Shown: positions 9,001-17,311 of the stretch, one piece after another
Layout: every line of letters starts with the position of its first letter
How positions within the stretch are numbered: position 1 is the stretch's first letter
From: Spirosoma rigui
Lineage (GTDB): Bacteria > Bacteroidota > Bacteroidia > Cytophagales > Spirosomataceae
DNA: 64,000 nt
Reading direction: 5' to 3'
Assembly: GCF_002067135.1 (NCBI RefSeq)
Contig: NZ_CP020105.1
Location: 496,001 to 560,000 of the forward strand
Translations under genes and position numbers: made by a program
The notes under the pieces: model-generated
Told to the model about the DNA's origin: nothing
Databases searched by the model: none
Seen by the model: the letters and a program-made list of their open reading frames with translations, nothing else

Positions 9001-9032
9001 AGTCATCCGATGAAAAAATTCATCGGATGACT
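9001..9032. terminator. Perfect hairpin after the sigma-factor operon
   Basis: Arms AGTCATCCGATGAA (9001-9014) and TTCATCGGATGACT (9019-9032) pair perfectly over 14 bp around an AAAA loop. There is no strong U-tract on the + side. It ends 16 bases before the nth ATG at 9049, so it separates the two transcription units. Confidence 0.6.
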
Positions 9033-9048
9033 GTCTGTGTCTTATCCC

Positions 9049-9696
9049 ATGCTTAAGAAAGAACGCTTTCGGCGGTTCATCGATTACTTTACCCAGCATT
9101 ACCCTGAGCCTAAAACGGAACTGCAGTTCGGCAACCCCTACGAACTGTTAGTCGCCGTTATTCTGTCAGCGCAGTGTACGGATAAGCGAATCAATCAGAT
9201 TACGCCTGCTCTTTTCGCCCGGTTTCCGGAGCCTGAATCGCTGGCAGCAGCCTCAGTTGATGAGGTTTTCACCTACATCCGCAGCGTATCATACCCCAAC
9301 AATAAGGCAAAACACCTGGTGGGTATGGCAAACGCGTTGATGGAACGGTTTGAGGGAGAGATTCCGGCCACAGTCGAAGCGCTGCAAACCCTGCCGGGGG
9401 TGGGCCGCAAAACGGCCCACGTCATTCTGTCAGTCGTTTATAACGAACCGACCATGGCGGTCGACACGCACGTCTTTCGTGTGTCGCACCGGTTGGGACT
9501 GGCCCCCTTAACAGCTACCACTCCGCTGGCGGTGGAAAAAGCCCTTATGGCGCACATTCCGAAACACCACGTGCCCCAGGCGCACCACTGGCTTATCCTG
9601 CACGGTCGCTATGTATGCACAGCCCGCACACCCAAGTGCACTGTCTGCGACCTGCGCGAGTTTTGTAAATACTACGAAAAGGTCGTAAGCCCGTAA
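9049..9696 (+). CDS. nth: Endonuclease III (DNA glycosylase/AP lyase)
   Basis: A 215-residue base-excision repair enzyme that removes oxidised pyrimidines and cleaves the AP site. The helix-hairpin-helix LPGVGRKTAHVILSVVY carries the catalytic Lys, and the catalytic Asp follows in MAVDTHVFRV. The iron-sulfur loop C-x6-C-x2-C-x5-C is intact in CTARTPKCTVCDLREFC near the C-terminus. The N-terminal AVILSAQCTDKRINQITPAL is the classic endonuclease III segment. The ATG at 9049 is preferred over a GTG at 9037. The stop codon lies at the base of the following hairpin. Confidence 0.96.
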   Translation: MLKKERFRRFIDYFTQHYPEPKTELQFGNPYELLVAVILSAQCTDKRINQITPALFARFPEPESLAAASVDEVFTYIRSVSYPNNKAKHLVGMANALMERFEGEIPATVEALQTLPGVGRKTAHVILSVVYNEPTMAVDTHVFRVSHRLGLAPLTATTPLAVEKALMAHIPKHHVPQAHHWLILHGRYVCTARTPKCTVCDLREFCKYYEKVVSP

Positions 9697-9765
9697 GTCG
9701 TAGCAGCCGGCAGAGGCTGACGCATGAACGATTCAAACGCCAGCCTCTGCCGGCTGCTACGACTT
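9695..9765. terminator. 25-bp perfect inverted repeat, bidirectional terminator
   Basis: Arms 9695-9719 and 9741-9765 (each beginning or ending with AAGTCGTAGC / GCTACGACTT) are perfectly complementary over 25 bp, with a 21-base loop. The left arm includes the last bases of the nth stop codon. It lies between convergent nth and ndk and can end both transcripts. Confidence 0.8.
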
Positions 9766-9775
9766 ATAATTGTTA

Positions 9776-10195
9776 CTAGTACTGTTCCGTTCCGGCAAAG
9801 AAGAAATTGCTTTCGATCTGCGCGTTCTCGTCGGAATCAGAGCCGTGGATAGCATTTGCTTCGAGCGATTTGGCGAACAGTTTCCGGATGGTTCCTTCTT
9901 CAGCCTGCGCGGGGTTGGTTGCGCCGATCAGCTTGCGGAAATCGGCAACGGCGTTGTCTTTTTCCAGGATCATCGGAACAATGGCGCCCGACGACATATA
10001 GGTCCGGAGGTCGTTGTAAAACGGCCGCTCACGGTGAACGGCGTAAAACTGACCCGCCCGCTCGGGCGTCAGCTGCGTCTTTTTGATCGCTACGATGCGG
10101 AAACCCGCTTCTTCGATCATCTTGATGATTGCTCCGGTATGCCCCGCTTCAACAGCATCGGGCTTAATCATGGTGAACGTTTGGTTCGTAGCCAT
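9776..10195 (-). CDS. ndk: Nucleoside diphosphate kinase
   Basis: A 139-residue enzyme that transfers the gamma-phosphate of ATP to NDPs. The family start [19 protein letters not shown] is present, and the phospho-accepting His is at residue 117 in the signature NAIHGSDS. Other conserved pieces are [17 protein letters not shown] (Lys/Arg/Tyr around the nucleotide) and the C-terminal FF. The length is standard. A TACCTTTG promoter element lies ~48 bp upstream. The gene is convergent with nth. Confidence 0.97.
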   Translation of the reverse strand: MATNQTFTMIKPDAVEAGHTGAIIKMIEEAGFRIVAIKKTQLTPERAGQFYAVHRERPFYNDLRTYMSSGAIVPMILEKDNAVADFRKLIGATNPAQAEEGTIRKLFAKSLEANAIHGSDSDENAQIESNFFFAGTEQY

Positions 10196-10242
10196 TCTGA
10201 GTAATTATATCCAACTTTTATTTGCTCAATCCAGAGCGGGCG

Positions 10243-10250
10243 CAAAGGTA
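10243..10250 (-). promoter_or_regulatory. Bacteroidota -7 element (TACCTTTG) of ndk
   Basis: On the minus strand TACCTTTG reads from 10250 to 10243. Transcription starting ~6 bases on would give a leader of about 40 bases before the ndk ATG at 10195. No TTG at the expected -33 distance is seen. Confidence 0.5.
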
Positions 10251-10307
10251 AGCACTTTCAATCAATGTCCTACCCCGCCGGGCCGTCAGTCTTATCCGAA
10301 TTATTCG

Positions 10308-10315
10308 TACTTTTG
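10308..10315 (+). promoter_or_regulatory. Possible -7 element (TACTTTTG) of the DHH phosphoesterase gene
   Basis: TACTTTTG fits TAnnTTTG and lies 30 bases before the ATG at 10346. It is back-to-back with the ndk promoter in the 150-bp divergent gap. Confidence 0.4.
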
Positions 10316-10345
10316 AGTTTCGATTGAGGCTTAGGCCGCTTGAGT

Positions 10346-11362
10346 ATGCAAGACATTGATGCAATTGGCGCGGTTATTGGGCAACCCCAGACTGTGCTGA
10401 TTACCACCCACCAAAACCCCGATGCCGACGCGATGGGGTCGTCGCTGGGACTGGCGGGCTACCTCCGCAAAAAGGGTCATCGCGTTACGGTTGTAACGCC
10501 GACGGACTACTCGCAAAACCTGCACTGGATGCCGGGAAATGACGATGTCATTGCCTTTGACGAGAAAGTGAGGGTACCCGTAAGTCGGTTGATGGAAGAA
10601 GCCGACGTTATTTTCTGCCTCGATTTTTCGGCCCTCGACCGGATCAAGGAACTGGCGCCCATGGTGCGGCAATCCCGCGCCCGCAAGATCATGATCGATC
10701 ACCACCTCGAACCCGAATCGTTTGCTGATATGGCCCTCTGGGACCCGAAGGCAGCAGCCACGGCCGAGCTGGTATTCCGATTGATTGGTCTGCTGGGCGA
10801 CAAAGAGCTGATTGATGTACCCATTGCCGAGTGTCTGTACTCAGGTCTGATGACCGATACGGGTTCGTTCCGCCATTCGAACACGACCGGCGACGTTCAC
10901 CGCATGGCGGCTGAGTTGCTCGACCTGCATATCGACGTGAGCCGCATTCACCGGCGCATATTCGATAACGTGTCGCTCGACAAGTTCAGGCTGCTGGGCT
11001 ATGTACTGAACGAAAAACTGAAAGTAATACCCGAACACCGCTTTGCCTACATTACCCTGACCGATGCTGAACTGAAACGTTACCGGTCGAAAACGGGCGA
11101 CACCGAAGGTATGGTCAACTACGCGCTCGCAATTGAAGGCGTCGTGGCCGCAGCCATTCTGATTGACCGGGGCGATGAGATCCGGTTGTCGTTCCGGTCG
11201 GTGGGCGATTTCTCGGTGCGGGATTTAACGAGTACCCATTTTAACGGCGGTGGCCATCGCAACGCAGCTGGCGGTCGATCCAGACTGTCGCTGGCTGATA
11301 CGGAACAGAAGCTGTTAGCCGTTTTACCTCAATACCAGCAGCAGTTGCTGGCAACGGTATAG
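10346..11362 (+). CDS. DHH-family phosphoesterase, NrnA-like oligoribonuclease / pAp phosphatase
   Basis: A 338-residue protein with the DHH/DHHA1 architecture. Metal-binding motifs are visible in order: HQNPDADAMGSSLGLAGYL (~27-45), the Asp in CLDFSALDRI (~93), and the name-giving IDHHLEP (~118). The DHHA1 domain ends in the RNA/substrate motif GGGHRNAAGGRS (~303). NrnA-type enzymes degrade 2-5 nt RNA and dephosphorylate 3'-phosphoadenosine 5'-phosphate. This assignment is by family, and some Bacteroidota members act on other small nucleotides. The ATG at 10346 is used rather than the TTG two codons upstream. Confidence 0.9.
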   Translation: MQDIDAIGAVIGQPQTVLITTHQNPDADAMGSSLGLAGYLRKKGHRVTVVTPTDYSQNLHWMPGNDDVIAFDEKVRVPVSRLMEEADVIFCLDFSALDRIKELAPMVRQSRARKIMIDHHLEPESFADMALWDPKAAATAELVFRLIGLLGDKELIDVPIAECLYSGLMTDTGSFRHSNTTGDVHRMAAELLDLHIDVSRIHRRIFDNVSLDKFRLLGYVLNEKLKVIPEHRFAYITLTDAELKRYRSKTGDTEGMVNYALAIEGVVAAAILIDRGDEIRLSFRSVGDFSVRDLTSTHFNGGGHRNAAGGRSRLSLADTEQKLLAVLPQYQQQLLATV

Positions 11363-11482
11363 GGTCGTCGTGTTGTGAATTCCGGCCTGGAGCATCCGGA
11401 AGAAAAGTCAGTTTGGTGTGTGCTACGCACTGCAGTTCCAATACCTACAAACTTAATTTTTTAGTTAAACCAGTAATTTCTC

Positions 11483-12400
11483 ATGTCTCTTAAAAATTTC
11501 GGGAAAGCCGCCCTGATCGTCGCTGTTGTAGCGGCCTGCGGTAAAAACCGCGTGCAGGTAACGGACAACGGCCTGAAGTATCAAATCCACGAGCAAGCCG
11601 AAGGCACCCGCAAAGGTAAAGTTGGCGACATTCTGACGCTGCACCTGACGCTGATGAACAATAAGGACTCGGTACTGCGCGACACGCACAAAGAAGGAGC
11701 CCCCTTCCAGATGCTGCTGCAGGTTCCCCCCTTTAAAGGATCGTATGAAGAAGGCCTGACGATGCTGGGTAAAGGCGATAGTGCTACGTTCTACGTAAGC
11801 GCCGATTCGCTGTTTACGCGCGCCATGCAGCCACTGCCTCCGGGTGTTCAAAAAGGGACCGACATTGGCATTGCCGTAAAAGTCGTTAACGTACAAACCG
11901 AAGACGAATACAAGAAAACGCAGGCCGCTGACTTCGAGAAGCAGAAAGGCATCGATACCAAGATCATGGACAACTACGTAGCCAAAAATGGCCTGACGGG
12001 TAAAATCCAGAAAACGGAATCGGGCGTTTACTACGTAGTAACCCAGCCGGGTACGGGTCCAACCCCAAGCCGGGGTGATGCCGTACAGGTACACTACACC
12101 GGTAAACTACTGGATGGTAAGGTATTTGACAGTTCGCGCACGAACCCACAGTCGGGTGGTAAGCCTGCTCAATTCCAGGTGGGCGTCGGCATGGTTATTC
12201 CCGGTTGGGAAGAAGGTGTCATGAAAATGCACAAAGGCGAGAAAGCAACCCTGATCATTCCGTCGACGCTGGCCTACGGTCCACGCGGCAACCAGGGTAT
12301 TGCGCCTAATTCGGTTCTGCTGTTCGATATCGAACTGCTCGACATTCAGAAAGGCCAGCCTAACATGGGCCAGCCAGGGATGCCGCAGCCAGGTCGGTAA
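11483..12400 (+). CDS. FKBP-type peptidyl-prolyl isomerase, lipoprotein
   Basis: A 305-residue protein with a short hydrophobic N-terminus and lipobox VAAC (Cys19), so it is likely a membrane-anchored periplasmic folding factor. Residues ~30-140 form a degenerate FKBP-like domain (KVGDILTLHLTLMNNKDSVL...EEGLTMLGKGDSATFYVSAD). Residues ~165-290 form a canonical FKBP domain: VQVHYTGKLLDGKVFDSS, then IPGWEEGVMKMHKGEKATLI, then STLAYGPRGNQGIAPNSVLL. A Gln/Pro/Gly-rich tail follows. It is followed by a second FKBP lipoprotein on the same strand, separated by a terminator. Confidence 0.92.
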   Translation: MSLKNFGKAALIVAVVAACGKNRVQVTDNGLKYQIHEQAEGTRKGKVGDILTLHLTLMNNKDSVLRDTHKEGAPFQMLLQVPPFKGSYEEGLTMLGKGDSATFYVSADSLFTRAMQPLPPGVQKGTDIGIAVKVVNVQTEDEYKKTQAADFEKQKGIDTKIMDNYVAKNGLTGKIQKTESGVYYVVTQPGTGPTPSRGDAVQVHYTGKLLDGKVFDSSRTNPQSGGKPAQFQVGVGMVIPGWEEGVMKMHKGEKATLIIPSTLAYGPRGNQGIAPNSVLLFDIELLDIQKGQPNMGQPGMPQPGR

Positions 12401-12417
12401 TCAATAGATACGTTCAG

Positions 12418-12459
12418 ATCCCGGAGCGTCCTGTATGCAGGAGCCGCTCCGGGATTTTG
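12418..12459 (+). terminator. Intrinsic terminator after the first FKBP gene
   Basis: Arms ATCCCGGAGCG (12418-12428) and CGCTCCGGGAT (12445-12455) pair perfectly, with TCCTG/CAGGA extending the stem inside the loop. TTTT follows directly. Confidence 0.8.
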
Positions 12460-12563
12460 ATTCGTTGATCGCACAAACAATTCCGATTGCCTGCGAACGG
12501 AGATCCCACTCCTCTTCGTTCTTAGTCTATACTGGCTCCGGAGCGAGCCATGCTAACGAAACT

Positions 12564-13457
12564 ATGAACCGTATACCGACCTGCTCGTTCTGGGCATATT
12601 TCCTGCTGGCCTCTTCACTGCTTCTGGGGTCCTGCCAGCAGCCCGGCGAAGCACTGACCGACCGTAAGAAGCGGGAAAACGAAGCCGAGATTGAGCAGTA
12701 CATTGCCCAAAACAATCTGAACGCGACAAAGACGGCTGAGGGAATTTACTTCATCCAGACCAAGACCGTTCCAGACGGGCAGGCTCCAAAAGATGGCGAT
12801 GAGGTTCGATACCATTACATTGCCCGTCGTCTGGACGGCCTCATTGTAGACAGCACCGACATTGCCGGTAACATCCCTTCCCGTGTTGTTCTGAACAGCT
12901 TTAACACCCGGGGTATTACCCTTGGACGCTACAGCGGTATCATCAAGCTCAAGCAGGGCGAAGAAGGCTCGGTACTGGTTCCCTCCTACCTCGACGGCGG
13001 ACGGGTTGGTTCGCTGCTACTCCCGCAGTATGCACCTGTCCGATACGATCTTCGTATCGTAAGCGTGCGGAATGAAGATCAACAGATCGAGAATTACATT
13101 AGCACGAACAAGATTAACGTCACCACGAAGACGGCCGATGGACTGCGGGTGGCAGTAACCCAGGCACAACCGGACTCGGTAGCGATCACAACGGGAAAAA
13201 CCGTTACCCTCAACTACACCGGTAAACTTATGGATGGCACCCAATTTGACTCCAACGTTGCCGGAACCTTTCAGGTACGTATCGGTGAGAAGCAGTTAGT
13301 AACTGGATTCGAGAATGGACTGTCTACGTTAAGAGCTGGTGAAAAAGCAACGATCATTTTTCCGTCGGCATTAGGCTACAGCACCATTGGATCAGGAGCA
13401 AGGGTTCCTCCTTACAGTCCTTTGGCTTTTGAGGTACAGATTCTAAAGGTTCAGTAA
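12564..13457 (+). CDS. FKBP-type peptidyl-prolyl isomerase, lipoprotein, two FKBP domains
   Basis: A 297-residue protein with a signal sequence and lipobox LGSC (Cys ~23). The first FKBP-like half (residues ~55-175: DGDEVRYHYIARRLDGLIVD...LGRYSGIIKLKQGEEGSVLV) is divergent. The second half (~180-297) is canonical, with TVTLNYTGKLMDGTQFDSN, LVTGFENGLSTLRAGEKATI, SALGYSTIGSGARVPPYSPL and an aromatic-lined pocket. It is paralogous in layout to the gene before it. The start at 12564 is chosen because it gives a lipoprotein signal; the frame is open upstream to 12435 through the terminator sequence. A role in periplasmic or outer-membrane protein folding is inferred. Confidence 0.9.
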   Translation: MNRIPTCSFWAYFLLASSLLLGSCQQPGEALTDRKKRENEAEIEQYIAQNNLNATKTAEGIYFIQTKTVPDGQAPKDGDEVRYHYIARRLDGLIVDSTDIAGNIPSRVVLNSFNTRGITLGRYSGIIKLKQGEEGSVLVPSYLDGGRVGSLLLPQYAPVRYDLRIVSVRNEDQQIENYISTNKINVTTKTADGLRVAVTQAQPDSVAITTGKTVTLNYTGKLMDGTQFDSNVAGTFQVRIGEKQLVTGFENGLSTLRAGEKATIIFPSALGYSTIGSGARVPPYSPLAFEVQILKVQ

Positions 13458-13475
13458 TACTTTTCGGCCCATTTG

Positions 13476-13516
13476 AAGCGGTTTTGGCGTTATAGCTTTA
13501 AAACCGCTTTTTTTGT
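13476..13516 (+). terminator. Intrinsic terminator of the second FKBP gene
   Basis: Arms AAGCGGTTTT (13476-13485) and AAAACCGCTT (13500-13509) followed by a run of T. It lies just before the rdgB ATG at 13521, so rdgB must be transcribed by readthrough or from a promoter inside the preceding gene. Confidence 0.8.
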
Positions 13517-13520
13517 GCCT

Positions 13521-14099
13521 ATGGAACTCTGCTTTGCTACCAACAACGCCCACAAACTAGACGAAGTATCGGCCATTCTCGGCGATGCATTTACGTTGAA
13601 AACCCTCAGCGACATCGGCTGTACAGATGAACTCCCCGAAACGTCAGGAACAATACCGGGTAACTCGCGTCAGAAAGCCGAGTATGTCTGGACGCACTTT
13701 GGCGTGTCCTGCTTCGCCGATGATTCGGGCCTGGAAGTCGATGCCCTCAATGGTGAGCCGGGTGTCGACTCAGCCCATTATTCCGGCACCCGCGATCACG
13801 CCCGGAACATCGAAACCTTGCTCACCAACCTGTCGGGCCAGACGAACCGACGGGCACGCTTCGTAACGGTCTTCACGCTTATCCTGCACGGTGTCGAGCA
13901 CCAGTTCGAAGGAACTGTCGACGGACAGATTTTAACCGAGGTACGTGGTGCGGGCGGCTTTGGATACGATCCTATTTTCCAGCCCGACGGCCACGACCGC
14001 ACCTTTGCTGAGATGAGTTCGGCGGAGAAAAACGGTATCAGTCACCGCTCACGCGCCCTGAGCAAAATGGTCGCGTATCTGAGCGAGCAGGTAGGATAA
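13521..14099 (+). CDS. rdgB: XTP/dITP diphosphatase (RdgB/HAM1)
   Basis: A 192-residue house-cleaning pyrophosphatase that hydrolyses ITP, dITP and XTP to monophosphates, keeping deaminated purines out of nucleic acids. The diagnostic start CFATNNAHKLDEVSAIL (substrate-binding SxNxxK-type motif, here TNNAHK), the metal/catalytic FADDSGLEVDALNGEPGVDSA and the C-terminal GAGGFGYDPIF...MSSAEKNGISHRSRAL are all present. The ATG at 13521 places the TNN motif at residues 6-8, as usual. It ends four bases before a 50-bp palindromic terminator. Confidence 0.97.
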   Translation: MELCFATNNAHKLDEVSAILGDAFTLKTLSDIGCTDELPETSGTIPGNSRQKAEYVWTHFGVSCFADDSGLEVDALNGEPGVDSAHYSGTRDHARNIETLLTNLSGQTNRRARFVTVFTLILHGVEHQFEGTVDGQILTEVRGAGGFGYDPIFQPDGHDRTFAEMSSAEKNGISHRSRALSKMVAYLSEQVG

Positions 14100-14102
14100 C
14101 GT

Positions 14103-14152
14103 AACACAAAAAGGCCCGCTTCCTGATATCAGGAAGCGGGCCTTTTTGTGTT
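14103..14152. terminator. Perfect 50-bp loopless palindrome, bidirectional terminator
   Basis: Positions 14103-14127 and 14128-14152 are exact reverse complements with no spacer (centre GATATC). The outer part is A-rich on the left and T-rich on the right (CAAAAAGG / CCTTTTTG), so it can end transcripts from both convergent genes, rdgB and ppiD. Confidence 0.9.
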
Positions 14153-14168
14153 CTTATGCGCTGTTCTA

Positions 14169-16283
14169 CTAATAGAACTTAGCTCGGCGGTCTTCTACTT
14201 TAGCAGCCTCTTTGATGGCTTCATTGATGTAGAAACCCGTACGGGATGCGTTGTTCTGCTGAAGCTGTGTCTTGTACAGGGCGTAGTCAGCAACAGCGGA
14301 TGCCGGCGTGACCTTCGTCGTCTCCAGTACTAATACACCTGCTTCGCCTACTACAGGCTTCGAGCGTTTGCCAGGCTTCAGACCGAAGGCAGTACCCAGA
14401 GCAACCGGATCGACACCCGCGCTACGCAGGAAGCCGGTAGCCAGGTTCACATCAGGTACGGTTTCAACCAGAGCGCCAGCGCCGTATTTCTGCGCCATTG
14501 CTTCGAGCGATCCCGTAGCGCTGCCCAGCTTACTAACAATCTGTTCAGCTTTCAGCAGGTTACGTACTTTAGCCGTCAGTTCATTCTTATAGTCGGTGAC
14601 TTTAACGTCGTCCTTATCGGTCTTGTTGGTCAGGACGGCAATCACGTACTGATCACCAATTTCGAAAGGCTCCGATACGTCGTTGATATCCGTCTTATCG
14701 TCGAACGCCCACCGAACAACGGGACGGGCTTCGGTCAGGGCATTGATCTGGTTAGCACCTTCCGGAATCCGTTCGGCCGTAGCCATTACGAGCGATTTAT
14801 CTTCCTTCACCTTTGCATCGAAAGCCTCTTTCGTCCGCACCTGCGACGCAAACTCGTCGGCTTTCCGGAGTGCTTCATCGCGGGTGATCTGGCTTGGTGT
14901 GATCGTTTTGCCAATGGCAGCAATGCGATACAGGACGTTTGTTTTCGGCTGGGTTACTTTAATGATGTGGTAACCGAAATCGGTTTCTACGAGACGCGGA
15001 ATAAGACCGGCCGACGTAGCGCCAAACACAGCCGTTTCAAATGGCTTCACCATCTGGCCGTTATTTTTGAAGTAACCAAGGTCACCGCCATTCTGGGCAG
15101 AGCCATCGGCACTGTTCGTTTGGGCCAGGGCTTCGAAGCTGGCACCGCCCTGGATCTGGCTCAGGATGGCTTCGGCCCGGCGACGGGCTTCGGCTTTAGC
15201 CGAATCAGTCTTGGCAGCCGGCTGAATCAGGATGTGGCTGGCGCGGGCCGTGAAGCTGGTATCCCGCTTGGTACCACCGTACTTGTAGATAAAGTATGTG
15301 TTACCTTCCCGGAACGGACCGTAGATACCACCCGGCGAGAAAGTTGGAATCGACGCGCGAAGTTGCTCGGGCATCTCGCCGGCGGTCATATAAAGCGGCA
15401 CCCGAACGTCGCTGTTTTGCTGAGCAAACGTCGAATCGTTCTGCGCAGCACCCAGACCACGGGCGAGGTTTTTAATATCGTTGTACAGCGTTGCGCTGTC
15501 TTCCTTCGACGGAGCAACCGAAAACGTCACGTACTGGATCGAGCGGCTGTTGACACCGGGATATTCATCCTTGTGCTTGTCCAGGTAATCCTGCAGTTGT
15601 GAATCGGTCACTTTTACCGTCGTGTCATTGATGGCGTAGTAGGGTACGAACAGAAATTTCACGTCGGCCTTGGTATTCTGCGCCTGGTACTCCTTCTGCG
15701 CTTCGGCAGTAGTAGCGAAAATCGACAACCGCATCAGCCCTTCGTATTTTTCCCGAAGCCGGTCAGAAGCCAGATTCTTCTCAAAGTTAGCCCAGGCCTG
15801 TTGCTGCTGAGGGGGCAGGTTTTTCAGCCCTTTCAGGTAGCTGATAATACCGCTCTTATCGAACACACCCGTTTGAGGATTTGTGAACGCCTGCCGAACA
15901 GCGGGGCTGATGTTGTTTCCCTGCACCATGTCGACGAGTTCTTCGGGCGAGACTTTCAGGCCAAGTTTGTCAAACTCCTTCTGGTAGGCTATTTCGAACA
16001 GCATCTGATTCCAGGCTTGTTCGCGTAGCTGAGCGATATCCTGCTCGGCGGGTGCGCGGCCCGTCTGCTGCTCAAACTGCGCCCGGAGTTCGTCCACTTT
16101 GGCGTTGAAATCCGGATAAGCGATGGATTTACCGGCAATTTCGCCGATCTTTTGTTGATCCCCACCGAACAGCAGGCTGCGGCCGCCGAGTAGATCTCCA
16201 CCCACAATGAACAGAATCAAACTGACGGCAATAACACCGACAGCGAGCCCTGAACGTTCTCTGATCTTATTAATGACAGACAT
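14169..16283 (-). CDS. Periplasmic folding factor PpiD-like (SurA_N plus parvulin domain)
   Basis: A 704-residue membrane-anchored peptidyl-prolyl isomerase. The N-terminus (INKIRERSGLAVGVIAVSLILFIVGG) is a single membrane anchor, as in PpiD. Residues ~40-230 form the SurA_N-like chaperone part, with QIDAL-type helices (REQAWNQMLFEIAYQKEFDK). The parvulin core lies at about 340-450, with ARASHILIQPAAKTDSAKAE, SADGSAQNGGDLGYF and VETDFGYHIIKV. A second, degenerate parvulin-like part follows to the C-terminus. The ATG at 16283 is chosen because it starts at the anchor. It would assist folding of exported proteins, alongside the two FKBP lipoproteins nearby. Confidence 0.93.
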   Translation of the reverse strand: MSVINKIRERSGLAVGVIAVSLILFIVGGDLLGGRSLLFGGDQQKIGEIAGKSIAYPDFNAKVDELRAQFEQQTGRAPAEQDIAQLREQAWNQMLFEIAYQKEFDKLGLKVSPEELVDMVQGNNISPAVRQAFTNPQTGVFDKSGIISYLKGLKNLPPQQQQAWANFEKNLASDRLREKYEGLMRLSIFATTAEAQKEYQAQNTKADVKFLFVPYYAINDTTVKVTDSQLQDYLDKHKDEYPGVNSRSIQYVTFSVAPSKEDSATLYNDIKNLARGLGAAQNDSTFAQQNSDVRVPLYMTAGEMPEQLRASIPTFSPGGIYGPFREGNTYFIYKYGGTKRDTSFTARASHILIQPAAKTDSAKAEARRRAEAILSQIQGGASFEALAQTNSADGSAQNGGDLGYFKNNGQMVKPFETAVFGATSAGLIPRLVETDFGYHIIKVTQPKTNVLYRIAAIGKTITPSQITRDEALRKADEFASQVRTKEAFDAKVKEDKSLVMATAERIPEGANQINALTEARPVVRWAFDDKTDINDVSEPFEIGDQYVIAVLTNKTDKDDVKVTDYKNELTAKVRNLLKAEQIVSKLGSATGSLEAMAQKYGAGALVETVPDVNLATGFLRSAGVDPVALGTAFGLKPGKRSKPVVGEAGVLVLETTKVTPASAVADYALYKTQLQQNNASRTGFYINEAIKEAAKVEDRRAKFY

Positions 16284-16311
16284 TTCGCTTTTATTCGTAC
16301 ATTTTAGCCCG

Positions 16312-16342
16312 CAAAATAACAATTTTCCCTGTTGGAATACAA
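16312..16342 (-). promoter_or_regulatory. Promoter of ppiD: TTG, 20-bp spacer, TTATTTTG
   Basis: On the minus strand a TTG (16342-16340) is followed after exactly 20 bp by TTATTTTG (16319-16312), one mismatch from TAnnTTTG. The ppiD ATG is 29 bases downstream. Confidence 0.55.
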
Positions 16343-16360
16343 GTAAAAACGACGTTAGAT

Positions 16361-17071
16361 TCAGGATATCAGCGTCTGAATACCGGCGAATAGTTGTCCC
16401 TCTGCGCGGAGTACCGTAAAGCGGGCAAACAATTCTTCAGAATACCACTTGCGTTCGCGCGTCAGCCGTACCACTTCTTTATGCCCGCTCTGCCGGTAAG
16501 CGTACTGATCAACGGCGGCCGAACTCCGCCAGACGCTAATAGTACACTGCTGAACCAGCGGCACTTCGCCCACGCCGATACCGAACAGTAGCTGATCGGC
16601 CTGATCGGCCAATCGCTGTCGTGCCTGGGGGACGTGCCGCCAAAAATCAGGTAGGGCGCGCGGCCGGATGGTGGCGCGGGTGAGCACGGCAACGGGATTT
16701 CCGGACGTTTCGCTTTTCTCCCGTCCGCTCCGGGCCTCGCCGGTTGTAAACGGATTGACACCATCCCATAAACCGTGCGCCCGCTCGGGCCGAAGGTAGA
16801 GCGTACCCGTTTCAACAGTGCCCTGATTCAGATGCTGGTAGATCTGTGTCCGGGAAAAAGACTGTGCCGTTGTTATGGTATCCCAAACGCCTAGAAATAC
16901 GTAAGTCGATAGGTCGGGAATCAAACCAAAATCAACCCCACTCCCCATCAGTTTGCTGAATTGCAACCCGTCGGCGCGGAGCGGCTGCATGAGTATCCGA
17001 CCCATATTGGCAAAAGCGCGAAATCGGGCCAGGGGTTTATACCGGAATGCGGTAATGGAAATGGTGGTCAT
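16361..17071 (-). CDS. CrtA-like (spheroidene monooxygenase family) protein
   Basis: A 236-residue protein resembling spheroidene monooxygenase, a heme enzyme that adds a keto group to acyclic carotenoids. Family-type segments are RYKPLARFRAFANMGR (~10), FLGVWDTITTAQSF (~65), LTRATIRPRALPDFW (~135), QQCTISVWRS (~183), YRQSGHKEVVRLTRERKW (~200) and FARFTVLRAEG (~222). The ATG at 17071 gives the usual family length. No other carotenoid gene is visible in the window, so its substrate is unknown. Many Bacteroidota carry such stand-alone homologues. It lies directly upstream of ppiD, on the same strand, 77 bp away. Confidence 0.75.
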   Translation of the reverse strand: MTTISITAFRYKPLARFRAFANMGRILMQPLRADGLQFSKLMGSGVDFGLIPDLSTYVFLGVWDTITTAQSFSRTQIYQHLNQGTVETGTLYLRPERAHGLWDGVNPFTTGEARSGREKSETSGNPVAVLTRATIRPRALPDFWRHVPQARQRLADQADQLLFGIGVGEVPLVQQCTISVWRSSAAVDQYAYRQSGHKEVVRLTRERKWYSEELFARFTVLRAEGQLFAGIQTLIS

Positions 17072-17242
17072 ATCAATAAAAGCATACGTCGACAATGCTT
17101 GTTCAACATAATTTAAACGCGGGGCGCTATCGGCTGAAAAAAAAATAATAGACGAGTCAGTATATGGTTTTACAGCTAATTGACGCTTTTCTCCCCAAGT
17201 CAACACATTCGGGGAAAAAATACCCCATACTACCAAAGCAAA

Positions 17243-17275
17243 AAAACGCCGACCTGTCTCACAAGTCGGCGTTTT
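17243..17275 (-). terminator. Intrinsic terminator for the coiled-coil lipoprotein gene
   Basis: Arms AAAACGCCGAC (17243-17253) and GTCGGCGTTTT (17265-17275). Read on the minus strand the stem is followed by a T-run, just after the gene ending at 17312. Confidence 0.8.
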
Positions 17276-17311
17276 AATCTTCTGGTAAGTCCAGAAAGCA
17301 GTTAGCGGGAA

